64,000 nt of DNA, taken from the NCBI RefSeq assembly GCF_000720475.1, contig NZ_JOAP01000004.1:1-64000 (forward strand). The letters run 5' to 3'. The notes beneath the pieces were generated by a model. It was not told the origin of the DNA. It did no database searches and was given only the letters and a program-made list of their open reading frames with translations. Numbering within the stretch: position 1 is the stretch's first letter; every line of letters starts with the position of its first letter. Shown piece by piece: positions 8,592 through 17,547 of the stretch. The DNA comes from Streptomyces aureocirculatus. GTDB lineage: Bacteria; Actinomycetota; Actinomycetes; Streptomycetales; Streptomycetaceae. The translations under genes and the position numbers were made by a program.

Positions 8592-8945
8592 GTGAACGAG
8601 CGCATGTGGGGATACCAGCCGTCGAGCGGCTACAGCACAGGCGTCAACCTGATCGGGTTCAAGGTCGAAGCCACCGACGGTGGTATCGGCAAGGTCGACA
8701 AGCACTCCGACGAGGTCGGCTCCGCCTACCTCGTCGTCGATACCGGAGTGTGGATCTTCGGCAAACACGTGCTGCTTCCCGCAGGCACGGTGAGCCGGAT
8801 CGACGCGGAGAACGAGACGATTTACGTCGACCGCACGAAGGCCCAGATCAAGGACGCCCCTGAGTTCGACAAGAACAAGCACATCGGAGACGCCGGCTAC
8901 CACGACCAGATCGGCGGCTACTACGGCGGCGGCGGGCGCGTCTGA
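8592..8945 (+). CDS. PRC-barrel domain protein
   Basis: GTG start eight bases after GAGGAG. The 117-residue product opens NERMWGYQPSSGYSTG, then LIGFKVEATDGGIGKVDKHS and AYLVVDTGVWIFGKHVLLP, the beta-barrel core of PRC domains with its conserved G-x-K(V/I)-x-x-DG-x-IG and VLLPAG..I. The tail is acidic, then ends in YHDQIGGYYGGGGRV. PRC-barrel proteins of this size in actinomycetes are linked to stress and RNA metabolism, but no specific role is established. A strong hairpin ends the transcript. Confidence 0.85.
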   Translation: MNERMWGYQPSSGYSTGVNLIGFKVEATDGGIGKVDKHSDEVGSAYLVVDTGVWIFGKHVLLPAGTVSRIDAENETIYVDRTKAQIKDAPEFDKNKHIGDAGYHDQIGGYYGGGGRV

Positions 8946-9306
8946 CGCCGACCTCCCCGACCGACCATGGATTCGCTGCGTCCCACAACCACTGATCCAT
9001 TCGCAGCCGGCCCGTCTCGCCCTCGACGAGACGGGCCGATCCACGTGGGCTTCCGCTCCCCCTGCGCACACTGCCTCGCGAGGGCCCATCAACCGCCGTG
9101 CCCCTCTGTTCACCTCACTCACACATGGTGCACCAGGCACATGATCCGAGCCCTCAGTGCCAGCGCCTCGAACGCGAGGCATCGGATCAAACAGAGGACT
9201 GACTGTTCCCCCCACAGGGTGGTTTCGACACATCCGTCAAGTTGCTTCATCCCGGTCCGCCGACACTGGGTGGGGCGGCACCGGACGCCCGGGAATGGGG
9301 GGCGAT
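8946..9306. other. gap between PRC-barrel and decarboxylase genes
   Basis: Contains the terminator hairpin at 9008-9038 and the leader of the decarboxylase gene. No other gene is visible. Confidence 0.6.
9008..9038 (+). terminator. perfect 12-bp hairpin after the PRC-barrel gene
   Basis: CGGCCCGTCTCG, a 7-base loop (CCCTCGA), then CGAGACGGGCCG. There is no T-run, as is common for Streptomyces terminators. Confidence 0.75.
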
Positions 9307-11724
9307 ATGCCCGACAAGATTGTCCTTGTCGCTGTGCCGGAGCACTCGCGGGACGGCAGCGCAGGCGTGGACCAGCTCGTCAGGATCCGTGACGAGATCG
9401 AGTCCCACGGGCACAGCGTCCGCTGGGTGGTCACCGCCCGGGACGCCGAGGCGGTGCTGCACACCGAGGCGGGACTCGCCGCCGCCCTCGTGGCGTGGGA
9501 TCTTCCGGTCGGCCGTGGTGCGAGCGTCCACGGCGCGGAGGACGAACCCGGCGGCGCGGCGGTGCTGCGTCGCATCGGCCGTCGTTTCACGAACCTGCCG
9601 GTGTTCCTCGTGATGGCTGACGACGGCCTGCGCGAACTGCCGCTGTGGGTCTCGCAGACCGTCGTCGGGTACGTATGGCCGCTGGAGGACACCCCGAGAT
9701 TCATCGCCGGACGTATCACCACCGCCGCGCGCGCGTATCAAGAGGCGCTTCTCCCACCGTTCTTCAAGGCGATGCGACGCTTCGACGACGCACACGAGTA
9801 CTCCTGGCACACCCCCGCACACTCCGGTGGCGTGGCCTTCCTCAAGTCACCGGTGGGGCGGGCCTTCCACGACTACTTCGGCGAACGCCTCCTGCGCAGC
9901 GACCTGTCGATCTCGGTCGAGGAACTCGGATCTTTGTTCGAGCACACCGGGCCGATCGGTGCGGCCGAGCGCAACGCGGCCCGGGTGTTCGGATCCGACT
10001 CCACCTACTTCGTGCTGCATGGTGACTCCACGTGCAATCGCCTGGTCGGCCACTTCAGCGTCACGCGCGACGAGGTGGCACTGGTGGACCGCAACTGTCA
10101 CAAGTCCGTGCTGCACGGCCTCGTCGTCTCCGGTGCCCGACCGGTGTTCCTTGTCCCCACGCGTAACGGCTTCGGCCTCGCCGGGCCACTGCCGCCGGCA
10201 GAGATCACAGCGAACTCCGTGGCATCGCGGATTGCCACGAATCCGCTGACCAAGGGCCTTAAGGCGGCGGACTGCCAGTACGCGGTGTTCACCAACTCCA
10301 CCTACGACGGCCTGTGTTACGACGCCGTCGCGGCGGCCAGGTCCTTCGCCGCCAGCACACCCCGGCTGCACTTCGACGAGGCGTGGTTCGCCTACGCCCG
10401 CTTCCACCCGCTGTATGCCGGACGCTACGGCATGTCGGTGGACCACAACACGATGCCCGGTCCGGAGCGGCCCACCGTCTTCGCCACCCAGTCCACGCAC
10501 AAGCTGCTGGCGGCGCTGTCTCAGAGCGCCATGGTGCACGTCAGGCCCGCACCCAGAGCCCCGGTGGAACACGACCGTTTCAACGAGGCGTTGATGATGC
10601 ACGGCACGACGTCACCGCTGTATCCGATGATCGCTTCCCTGGATGTGGCCACCGCGATGATGGACGGCGCGCAGGGGCACTGGCTGATCGACGAAGCGGT
10701 GACCGAGGCAGTCCGCTTCCGCCAGGAGATGGTGCGCATCGGCCGGCGGATCGACGACGCCGGGGACCGGCCGCCCTGGTTCTTCGGTGTGTGGCAGCCC
10801 GCAGTGGTGACGGACCCGGCCAGCGGTACCCGAGTGCCCTTCGACGAGGCTCCGGCCGACCTGTTGCGCACCGAACCCTCCTGCTGGCAACTGGAACCCG
10901 GCGCGGACTGGCACGGTTTCCCCGGCCTGACCGACGGTTACTGCATGCTCGACCCCATCAAGGTCACCCTGACGTGCCCGGGCATCGACGCCTCCGGCCA
11001 TATGGGCGACTGGGGCATCCCCGCCCGTGTCCTCACCGCGTATCTGGCCCGCCGCAACATCGTCGTGGAGAAGACCGACAGCTACACCACCCTGGTGCTG
11101 TTCTCCATGGGCATCACCAAGGGCAAATGGGGCACGCTGCTCGACGCGTTGATGGACTTCAAGGCCCTGTACGACGAGGATGCCCCGCTCGACCGCGTCT
11201 TGCCGCCCCTGATCACCGAGCACGGCAGCCGTTACGCCGGCCGGACACTGCGCGAGCTGTGCCAGGAGATGCACAACCATCTGCGATCCGCCCGCCTCGT
11301 CGCCCTCCTGGACAATGCCTTCCAGCAGCTCCCCGAGCCCGTCGTCCCACCGCAACAGTGTTACCAGCGCCTCATTCGCGGCGGCACCGAACGAGTCCGC
11401 CTCGCCGAAGCGGCGGGCCGTGTCGCGGCCGCCATGGTCACCGTCACTCCGCCCGGAATCCCGGTACTCATGCCGGGTGAGAGCGTCGGCCCGCACGACG
11501 GGGCCTTGCTGCGCTACCTCTCCGCGCTCGAGGCCTTCGACCGACGCTTCCCCGGCTTCCGCAGCGAGACCCACGGCGTGACGCTCGACCCCGGCACCGG
11601 CGACTACCTGATCGAGTGCCTTCTCCCCCGGACCTCGGCAAGGCCGCCGGGTGCCACCCGCGCTCGTACCACCTCGACACCGGCACAGCGACGCGGCCCG
11701 GAGACCCGTGAGCCTTCCTCGTGA
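9307..11724 (+). CDS. Orn/Lys/Arg decarboxylase, fold-type I PLP enzyme
   Basis: Removes the alpha-carboxyl group of a basic amino acid to give a diamine or agmatine, using pyridoxal phosphate. The ATG (MPDKIVLVAV) follows a G-rich GGGGGGCGAT. Residues 1-130 form the receiver-like wing domain of this class; the large domain has HTPAHSGGVAFLKSPVG, DSTYFVLHGDSTCNR, DEAWFAYARFHPLYAGRYG and the PLP lysine at about 399 in QSTHKLLAAL. The C-terminal domain ends near LLPR; the last 30 residues are Arg/Thr/Pro-rich and probably disordered. At 805 residues it is a little longer than biodegradative relatives of about 750. Substrate cannot be read from sequence. Confidence 0.88.
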   Translation: MPDKIVLVAVPEHSRDGSAGVDQLVRIRDEIESHGHSVRWVVTARDAEAVLHTEAGLAAALVAWDLPVGRGASVHGAEDEPGGAAVLRRIGRRFTNLPVFLVMADDGLRELPLWVSQTVVGYVWPLEDTPRFIAGRITTAARAYQEALLPPFFKAMRRFDDAHEYSWHTPAHSGGVAFLKSPVGRAFHDYFGERLLRSDLSISVEELGSLFEHTGPIGAAERNAARVFGSDSTYFVLHGDSTCNRLVGHFSVTRDEVALVDRNCHKSVLHGLVVSGARPVFLVPTRNGFGLAGPLPPAEITANSVASRIATNPLTKGLKAADCQYAVFTNSTYDGLCYDAVAAARSFAASTPRLHFDEAWFAYARFHPLYAGRYGMSVDHNTMPGPERPTVFATQSTHKLLAALSQSAMVHVRPAPRAPVEHDRFNEALMMHGTTSPLYPMIASLDVATAMMDGAQGHWLIDEAVTEAVRFRQEMVRIGRRIDDAGDRPPWFFGVWQPAVVTDPASGTRVPFDEAPADLLRTEPSCWQLEPGADWHGFPGLTDGYCMLDPIKVTLTCPGIDASGHMGDWGIPARVLTAYLARRNIVVEKTDSYTTLVLFSMGITKGKWGTLLDALMDFKALYDEDAPLDRVLPPLITEHGSRYAGRTLRELCQEMHNHLRSARLVALLDNAFQQLPEPVVPPQQCYQRLIRGGTERVRLAEAAGRVAAAMVTVTPPGIPVLMPGESVGPHDGALLRYLSALEAFDRRFPGFRSETHGVTLDPGTGDYLIECLLPRTSARPPGATRARTTSTPAQRRGPETREPSS

Positions 11725-11779
11725 ACCTCACGGGCGCGTGCGACCAGCAGCTATGCGCTGACGCTGCGCGACGGCCCGA

Positions 11780-12337
11780 TCACCCCAGCCCGAGCTCGTT
11801 CCGACAGACCGCCGGTTCTGGTGCCGCAGGCCACAACACCGTGTTCTCCGTACGGATGCGCACGGCGAGCCAGGCCGTGTTGGCGAGCGTGAAGAGAAAG
11901 GCGGTGATCCACGCGGTGTGGACGAGGGGCAGGGCGATGCCCTCGCACGCGACGACGAGGTAGTTGGGATGCCGCATCCAGCGGTAGGGCCCGGTGGTGA
12001 CCAAGGGGGCTGTGGGCACGACGATGACGCGGGTGTTCCACTGGGGCCCCAGTGCGCGCATGCACCAGGCACGGCCTGCCTGTGCGAGGGCGAGGACGGC
12101 CAGGCAGGGCCAGCCGGTCAGTGGGGTGAAGGTGCGGTCGGCGAGGGCGACCTCCGCGAGGATGCCGACGAGCAAGAAGACATGGAGGACGACCATCGCG
12201 GGGTAGTGGCGCTGCCCGTACTCGACGCCGCCTCGGTCGAACGCCCACCGTGCGTTCCGTCGGGCGACCGCCAGTTCGACCAAGCGCACGGCGGTGACCG
12301 CGGCGATGAGGAGGATCAGGCTCGCGGGGAGTGTCAC
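11780..12337 (-). CDS. isoprenylcysteine carboxyl methyltransferase-like membrane methyltransferase
   Basis: Integral membrane SAM-dependent O-methyltransferase of the ICMT family. From the GTG (VTLPASLILLIAAVTAVRLV) it has 185 residues and four to five hydrophobic helices, with the family core GPYRWMRHPNYLVV and the C-terminal RIRTEN (ICMT proteins end R-x-x-x-E). An earlier in-frame GTG at 12457 would add 40 basic residues and sits close behind the type III PKS stop; either start is possible. In the Streptomyces griseus srs operon an ICMT-like gene follows a type III PKS and methylates the alkylresorcinol, so the same job on the product of the upstream enzyme is likely here. Confidence 0.8.
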   Translation of the reverse strand: MTLPASLILLIAAVTAVRLVELAVARRNARWAFDRGGVEYGQRHYPAMVVLHVFLLVGILAEVALADRTFTPLTGWPCLAVLALAQAGRAWCMRALGPQWNTRVIVVPTAPLVTTGPYRWMRHPNYLVVACEGIALPLVHTAWITAFLFTLANTAWLAVRIRTENTVLWPAAPEPAVCRNELGLG

Positions 12338-12498
12338 GTGTGCGCGAGTCGGTCGGGGCGTTCGGCGTGTGCGCGGTGCCTGGCGGCGTGATCGGTCGGT
12401 TCCTCCGTAGAGGCGGCGGTGGCGTCTTCGGGGTGGGTGGGCATGGTCGTGTGTCACCGTTCTTCTTGTTGTGCAGCCGGGAGGAGTGGGGCCGTCCC

Positions 12499-13611
12499 CT
12501 ACCAGCTCAGGAGAACCAGTTCGATGGCGAAGCCCGGGCCCATGGCGGCGACCAGACCGGGAGCGTTCGGCGGTGGGGGCGTTTTCATGGCCGCGTGCAG
12601 GATGTCCAGTACGGAGACGGACGAGAGGTTGCCGTGCTCGGCCACGGACCGCCGGGTGCGTTCCAGGGCGCGTGGCGGCAGGTGGAGGGCCTGCTCCACG
12701 GCGGTGAAGACTTTCGGGCCGCCGCCGTGGATGATCCAGCTCACGATCTGGTCCGGTGTCAGCGCATGCCGTTCCAGGAGGCTGTGGATGGCTGTGGGCA
12801 GGTGCTCCCCCGTCAGTGCGGGGATCTCCGGTGCCAGCAGGACACGCAGGCCGTGGGAGCCGATGTCCCAGCCGAGTACGTCCTCGGTGTCGGGGAGCAG
12901 CAGGCTGTAGGTGTCCACCAGTGCGGGTCCGGCGGGTCCGGGGTCCCGGCGGGCTCCGGTGGCCACGACGGCCGCGGCGCCGTCGCCGAAGAGGCTGCCG
13001 GCGACGATGTTGGCGACGGTGGGGTCCTTGAACTGGCAGGCCAGGCTACTCAGTTCCACGGCGAGCAGGACGGCGACCTGGTCGGGGTGGGCCAGGAGGT
13101 AGTCGTGGAGCCGGGCCAGGCCCACGGCGCCGCCCGCGCAGCCGCTGCCGAACAGCGGGACGCGCTTGATGTCAGGCCGCAGCCCCACCCGGTGGGCGAG
13201 GCGGGCCTCCAGTGAGGGCACGGCAAGGCCGGTGACGGTGGTGCTGATCACGGCGTCGACGTCCTGCGGGTGGATGCCGGCGGCACGCAGGGCACCGGTG
13301 ATCGCCTGCTCCCCCAGGTCCAGGGCCACGTCGAGCCAGATACGGTTCTTTTCGGTGAAGTCGTCCTGGCGGGCGAGTTCGATCAGCTTCTCCAGTGGCA
13401 GCGCCAGGGACCGGGAGTCGATGCCCGAGCTGTTCGCGATCTTGCGGAGGACGAGGGTGCCCGCTTCGGACTCCAGCGCGGTGGTGCGGGCCAGGGTGGC
13501 GAGGATTTCCCGCTGGGGGTAGGTGTGGGGCGGGAAGACGGTCTGGATCGCGGCGACCCGCGGGGCGGTGGCCGGTGGCGGTCCGGTGCGGTCATGTGGA
13601 GGCTGATGCAT
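12499..13611 (-). CDS. type III polyketide synthase (alkylresorcinol/alkylpyrone-type)
   Basis: Homodimeric condensing enzyme that extends an acyl starter with malonyl-CoA and cyclises the chain. The catalytic triad is visible: Cys158 in LFGSGCAGGAVGL, His295 in WIIHGGGPKV, Asn328 in EHGNLSSVS. The N-terminus VAAIQTVFPPHTYPQ and the GCAGGA(V/A)GLARLHDYL context are closer to lipid-utilising bacterial enzymes (SrsA, PKS18 class) than to RppA; this is judged by eye. At 370 residues it is full length. Its start overlaps the end of the MMPL gene by 20 bases, so it is translationally coupled. The product is probably a long-chain phenolic or pyrone lipid. Confidence 0.88.
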   Translation of the reverse strand: MHQPPHDRTGPPPATAPRVAAIQTVFPPHTYPQREILATLARTTALESEAGTLVLRKIANSSGIDSRSLALPLEKLIELARQDDFTEKNRIWLDVALDLGEQAITGALRAAGIHPQDVDAVISTTVTGLAVPSLEARLAHRVGLRPDIKRVPLFGSGCAGGAVGLARLHDYLLAHPDQVAVLLAVELSSLACQFKDPTVANIVAGSLFGDGAAAVVATGARRDPGPAGPALVDTYSLLLPDTEDVLGWDIGSHGLRVLLAPEIPALTGEHLPTAIHSLLERHALTPDQIVSWIIHGGGPKVFTAVEQALHLPPRALERTRRSVAEHGNLSSVSVLDILHAAMKTPPPPNAPGLVAAMGPGFAIELVLLSW

Positions 13612-15781
13612 CTGGTTCAGCCCTGCCTTCCTTGTCGGCTGCGGCGGTCCCGGGCCGGGACCCGATACGGGTAGGGGCCCACCAGTTGAGGGGGCCCAGG
13701 GCCGCCATCACCGCGGGCACCAGCACTCCGCGCACCAGGACGGCGTCGACGAGCGCGCCGAGTGCGACGCCGATGCCGATGAACTTGAGCAGGGCCACCT
13801 GCGAGGTGGCCATCGCGGCGGTCGAGATCGCCACGGCAGCCGCGGCGGACGTCATCAGGCGGCCGGTACGCGCGATGCCTTCGACGATCGACGTGCGGTT
13901 GTCGCCGCAGCGGTCGAACTCCTCCCGGATACGGCCGAGCAGGAAGACCTCGTAGTCGACCGACAGAGCCAGGGCGATGAACAGGACGAACAGGAGCATG
14001 GAAGCGTCCAGCGTGCCCGTCGTGGTGAAGCCGCCGAGCAGAGCGCTGCCGTGGCCGTCCTGGAAGAGGACGACCAGCGCCCCCAGGATCGCGCCGAGGC
14101 TCACGGCGGCGACGGCCAGCGCTTTGAGGGGGGCGACGAGCGTGCGCGTGAAGGCGCTCAGCAGGAGCATCAGCCCCGCTCCCAGCAGGAGCAGGCAGGT
14201 GGGGAGGGCGTCGAGGACACTGTGCGCGGTGTCGGTGACGTCCGCGGCTCGTCCGCCCACCGTGACGCTTCCCGGCGCGGGGGTGTCCCGTACCTGTCGC
14301 ACCGCGGTCTGCGCCGCGCGGGTGTCGGGGGCGGCGGACGTGGCCGCCAGGAGGACCGCCCCCTCGCCTGCGGGCGCAGTGGGTGCCACGCGGACGGCGG
14401 TGACGCCGGGGAGGCGGGCGAGCCGCTCGCCGTATGCCGGGGCACCCCCGGCCGCCCTGGGGCCGGTCACCACCACGGTCAGGACCCGTTCGGGTGGTGC
14501 GGTGAACTCGGCGCGCACCCGCTGCGCCGCCGCGGCGGCAGGGGCGGATGGGGGCAGAGCGCGTTCGTCCACGATGCCGAGGCGGGCGTGGGTGAACGGC
14601 GCGGCGAGCAGGGCAAGGAGCAATAGCGCAAGGCCTCCCGCCAGCAGGGGCCGTGCGGTGACGGTGGAGGCGGTGCGGTGCCAGAAGCGGCTTCCCTCAC
14701 CGGTACGGGTACGACGCCACCGGGCCAGCGGATCGAAGGCCTGGGCCCGGGGGCCGAGCAAGCACAGGCAGGCGGGCAGCACCGTCAGGGCGACCAGGGC
14801 CGCGAGCACGGCGACGGTCATGCCGGCCAGGGCCAGGGCGCGCAGCATCGGCACCGGCACGGCCAGGGCGGTGGCCAGGCATACGGTGACGGCGGCAGCC
14901 GAGAACACCACCGAACGGCCGCTGGAGCGCCGGGCGGCCGCCAGTGCCGTCTGCAGGTCCGCGCCCCGCGCGGTCTCCTCCCGTACCCGGGCCAGCAGGA
15001 AGAGGCTGTAGTCGACGGCCAGGCCGAAGCCGATCGCGGAGGCGGCGCTCACCGCGACCCGGGAGATGTCGACGACCTGCGCGAGCAGGCCCAGGACCGG
15101 AACGGCGCAGCCGATGGTGAGGGCGGCAACGACCACGGGCAGGAGCGCGGACACCACGGATCCGTAGGCGAGGACCAGCACGACGAACAGCACCGGCGCG
15201 GCCAGGAGTTCGGCCCGCCGCAAGTCGCGTTCGACGCTCTCGTCGATCTCCCGGTTGGCCCACGTCCCGCCACTGGGCTCCACGCTTGATGCCGGGGCGG
15301 CCGTGCGGGCCGCGGTCACCACGCGGGGTGCCGCCTGCTTGCGTTCCTTGTCCGTCCCCTTCAGCCGTACCAGGACGAGCAGGGTCCGCCCGTCCTTCGA
15401 GCGCAGCCAGGTGTTCTTCGTGGTGTGCGCGGACCATGCGGCCTTGACGTCTCCCTGCCCGGCCAGTGTCCGCACCACCGCTGTGGTGGCGTCCTGGACG
15501 TCGGCCTTACGGGCGGGGCCGGTGTGCTGGGAGACGGCCAGGATGAGATCGGGCGAGGGCACACCGAGCCGTTCGGCCCGCTGTGCGGCGCGGTCGGCCT
15601 CGGTGCCCGTGGCGACCGCGCCGCCCGTGCTCAGCGCCGAGAAGGCGAGCGGGGTCAGCGCCCCCGCGCACACCGCCGCCAGGAGAGCGCACACCAGCAC
15701 CAGCCAGGCCCGCCGCACCACGCCGCGCTTGTGTGCCGTCTCCCTCGGGCTGTCGTCTGCGGACGTGTGAGCGGATCGCAC
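13592..15781 (-). CDS. MMPL/RND-family membrane transporter
   Basis: Proton-driven exporter of lipids or hydrophobic compounds in the cytoplasmic membrane. GTG (VRSAHTSADD) overlaps the ketosynthase stop by one base (TAGTG), indicating coupled translation, so I prefer it to earlier in-frame starts. The 729-residue chain has two MMPL halves: helix 1 (AWLVLVCALLAAVCAGAL), an extracytoplasmic loop, a first five-helix bundle with IGFGLAVDYSLFLLARVREE, a second loop from about 400 and a second bundle with IALALSVDYEVFLLGRIREE. The DY pairs in the helix-4 position are the proton-relay residues of the family. Its place between ketosynthase and type III PKS argues that it exports the pathway product. 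Confidence 0.9.
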   Translation of the reverse strand: MRSAHTSADDSPRETAHKRGVVRRAWLVLVCALLAAVCAGALTPLAFSALSTGGAVATGTEADRAAQRAERLGVPSPDLILAVSQHTGPARKADVQDATTAVVRTLAGQGDVKAAWSAHTTKNTWLRSKDGRTLLVLVRLKGTDKERKQAAPRVVTAARTAAPASSVEPSGGTWANREIDESVERDLRRAELLAAPVLFVVLVLAYGSVVSALLPVVVAALTIGCAVPVLGLLAQVVDISRVAVSAASAIGFGLAVDYSLFLLARVREETARGADLQTALAAARRSSGRSVVFSAAAVTVCLATALAVPVPMLRALALAGMTVAVLAALVALTVLPACLCLLGPRAQAFDPLARWRRTRTGEGSRFWHRTASTVTARPLLAGGLALLLLALLAAPFTHARLGIVDERALPPSAPAAAAAQRVRAEFTAPPERVLTVVVTGPRAAGGAPAYGERLARLPGVTAVRVAPTAPAGEGAVLLAATSAAPDTRAAQTAVRQVRDTPAPGSVTVGGRAADVTDTAHSVLDALPTCLLLLGAGLMLLLSAFTRTLVAPLKALAVAAVSLGAILGALVVLFQDGHGSALLGGFTTTGTLDASMLLFVLFIALALSVDYEVFLLGRIREEFDRCGDNRTSIVEGIARTGRLMTSAAAAVAISTAAMATSQVALLKFIGIGVALGALVDAVLVRGVLVPAVMAALGPLNWWAPTRIGSRPGTAAADKEGRAEPDASAST

Positions 15782-17007
15782 TAGGCTACAGCCGAGAACA
15801 GCAGGACCGCGTTCTGGCCGCCGAACCCGAAGGAGCAACTGATGGCCGTGCCGCCGCGCGCGGGCCGCGGCCGCCCGGCGACGATGTCCAGCTTGTGATC
15901 GCCGTCCTGGCCCTGGAAGTTCGCCACCGGCGGGATCAGCCCGTGCCGCAGGGCGAGGACCGTGTAGGCCGCCTCGATGGCTCCGGCCGCCCCAAGCGCG
16001 TGTCCGATCACGCCTTTGGCCGCGGTGACGGGCGGCCCGTCATCGCCGAAGACCCGGGTGTAGGCCGCGGCCTCGGCCGCGTCGCCCAACGGGGTCGAGG
16101 TGCCGTGCGCGTTGGCGTGGGCGATGTCGTCCGGTCCGCATCCCGCGTCCGCCAGGGCCGCGCGGATGGCGCGGACCGCGCCGTCTCCTCGCGGGTGCGG
16201 GGCGATGGGGTGGTGGGCGTCGGCTCCGGCGCCGTACCCCCGCAGCAGTGCCTGGACCGGTGCCCGGCGGGCCCGGGCCGAGGAGGCGCGTTCCAGGACG
16301 AGAACGGCGGCGCCCTCGCCGAGGACCAGGCCGTCACGGCGCGCGTCGAACGGCCGGCTGGCCAGGGCCGGTTCCTCCCGGCGCCGGGACAGCGCCCGCA
16401 TCCGGGTGAAGCAGGTGGCCGTCATGCGTGAGCGGGCCGACTCGCTGCCGCCCGCCAGCACGATGTCGCACGTGCCCGACCGGAGCAGGTCGCGGGCGAC
16501 TCCGATCGCGGTGGCCCCCGAAGCGCAGGCGCTGGCGGTGGTGAAGTTGGGTCCGTGCACGCCCAGATCGATCGCGACCTCACCGGCGGCCATGCTCGGA
16601 ACGCTGCGCGGAAGCGCGAGCATCGAGACGCGATCCGCTCGCCCCGCACCGAGATGAGTGAACTCGCCCACGTAGGTGCTCAGACTGTTCGATCCCACGC
16701 CCAGCACGACACCCACCCGCTCCGCATCCCACGTACGGCGGTCGAGGCCCGCGTCGGCGACGGCCCGCCGGGCGGCGACGAGGGCGAACTGGATGAAGCG
16801 GTCCGTACGCCGTGCCGGTGTGCGGCCGATTTCCGTTGCGGCGTCGAAGTCCGCCACCCGGCAGGAGAAGTCGACGGGGAGCCCCTCCAGTTCGGGGTCC
16901 GCGGCGGCCAGCGAGCGGCCCCGGCACAGAGCCGCCCAGTTCGCCTCCGCCGTGTGCCCGGCCGGAGTCACCAGGCCAAGGCCGGTGACCGCGATGTCAG
17001 GACACAT
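15781..17007 (-). CDS. beta-ketoacyl-ACP synthase II (FabF-like ketosynthase)
   Basis: Elongates an acyl chain by decarboxylative condensation with malonyl-ACP. Triad residues are present: Cys161 in TTASACASGATA, His301 in NAHGTSTPLGD, His336 in KGVIGHALGAAGA; the C-terminal SFGFGGQNAVLLF loop is also standard. At 408 residues it is full length. ATG lies 11 bases inside the ACP gene and its TAG overlaps the MMPL start, so ACP, ketosynthase and exporter form one coupled unit. A dedicated ketosynthase and ACP beside a type III PKS suggest supply of a custom acyl starter. Confidence 0.9.
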   Translation of the reverse strand: MCPDIAVTGLGLVTPAGHTAEANWAALCRGRSLAAADPELEGLPVDFSCRVADFDAATEIGRTPARRTDRFIQFALVAARRAVADAGLDRRTWDAERVGVVLGVGSNSLSTYVGEFTHLGAGRADRVSMLALPRSVPSMAAGEVAIDLGVHGPNFTTASACASGATAIGVARDLLRSGTCDIVLAGGSESARSRMTATCFTRMRALSRRREEPALASRPFDARRDGLVLGEGAAVLVLERASSARARRAPVQALLRGYGAGADAHHPIAPHPRGDGAVRAIRAALADAGCGPDDIAHANAHGTSTPLGDAAEAAAYTRVFGDDGPPVTAAKGVIGHALGAAGAIEAAYTVLALRHGLIPPVANFQGQDGDHKLDIVAGRPRPARGGTAISCSFGFGGQNAVLLFSAVA

Positions 17008-17278
17008 GCTCGAACGCTTCGTCCGCCTCGCCCAGGGTGGAGGCCAGGCGGAGGTCCAGGGCGGTTTCGGGCAGGACGATCCCGAACTCCTCCTCCGCCG
17101 CGAGCACCAGCTCCATCAGTGACAGCGAGTCCAGGCCGAGACTCTCGAACGTCGTCGCCGGGGACAGTTCGTCCGGTCCGGCCTTCACGTTGAGGTGGCC
17201 GGTCAGCAGGGCCACCAGTTCCTCGGACAGTTCCGGCCGCTGCGGGGTCTGCGCAAGCGGCTCGTCGACGTGTGTCAT
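16997..17278 (-). CDS. acyl carrier protein
   Basis: Small carrier that holds acyl chains on phosphopantetheine. ATG (MTHVDEPLAQ) is preceded by AGGAGACGAAGGC, which decides against a longer upstream start. The 93-residue product has the modification site Ser51 in ESLGLDSLSLMEL and the acidic helix II LVLAAEEEFGIVLPE. The end overlaps the ketosynthase start. It is likely the partner of that ketosynthase, and perhaps hands acyl groups to the type III PKS. Confidence 0.9.
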   Translation of the reverse strand: MTHVDEPLAQTPQRPELSEELVALLTGHLNVKAGPDELSPATTFESLGLDSLSLMELVLAAEEEFGIVLPETALDLRLASTLGEADEAFEHVS

Positions 17279-17352
17279 GCCTTCGTCTCCTGGTTCTTCG
17301 GGGTGCGACGGGCGGGGGTGTCGCGCGCGTTCGTCGGCCGCGATCCTGGCCA

Positions 17353-17547
17353 TCAGGTGTGTTCGCCCAGCCGGTCGCCACACGCCGCGCCGTCCACGGG
17401 GCCGTCAAAGTCCCGCGCTGCGCTCCAGGGCACGAACTGGTGCGGCAGCCAGTCACGAGCAGTGGCCAGGTGCCGCTCGAGGAGCCGCTCCACCGACGGC
17501 TCCAACTGCCGCAACACGGCGACGCCCACGGCATGGGCCACGTCCAT
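17353..17547 (-). pseudogene. acyl-ACP desaturase, N-terminal 64 residues only
   Basis: ATG follows AAAAGAGGGGAT, a good ribosome site. The product VAVLRQLEPSVERLLERHL then DWLPHQFVPWSAARDFDG matches the first 45 residues of actinobacterial acyl-ACP desaturases (LEPxVExxLNRHLxxAKDWxPHxYVPWSxGRxFDG). It then drifts to DGAACGDRLGEHT and stops, losing all diiron ligands (ExxH motifs). The 5' end and leader are intact, so transcription and translation of the operon may still start here. Either a decayed desaturase or a retained leader peptide; I favour decay. Confidence 0.75.

Noticed and set aside
12331..13215. Gly/Val-rich plus-strand frame
   Set aside because: Antisense to the type III PKS with all three catalytic residues on the minus strand.
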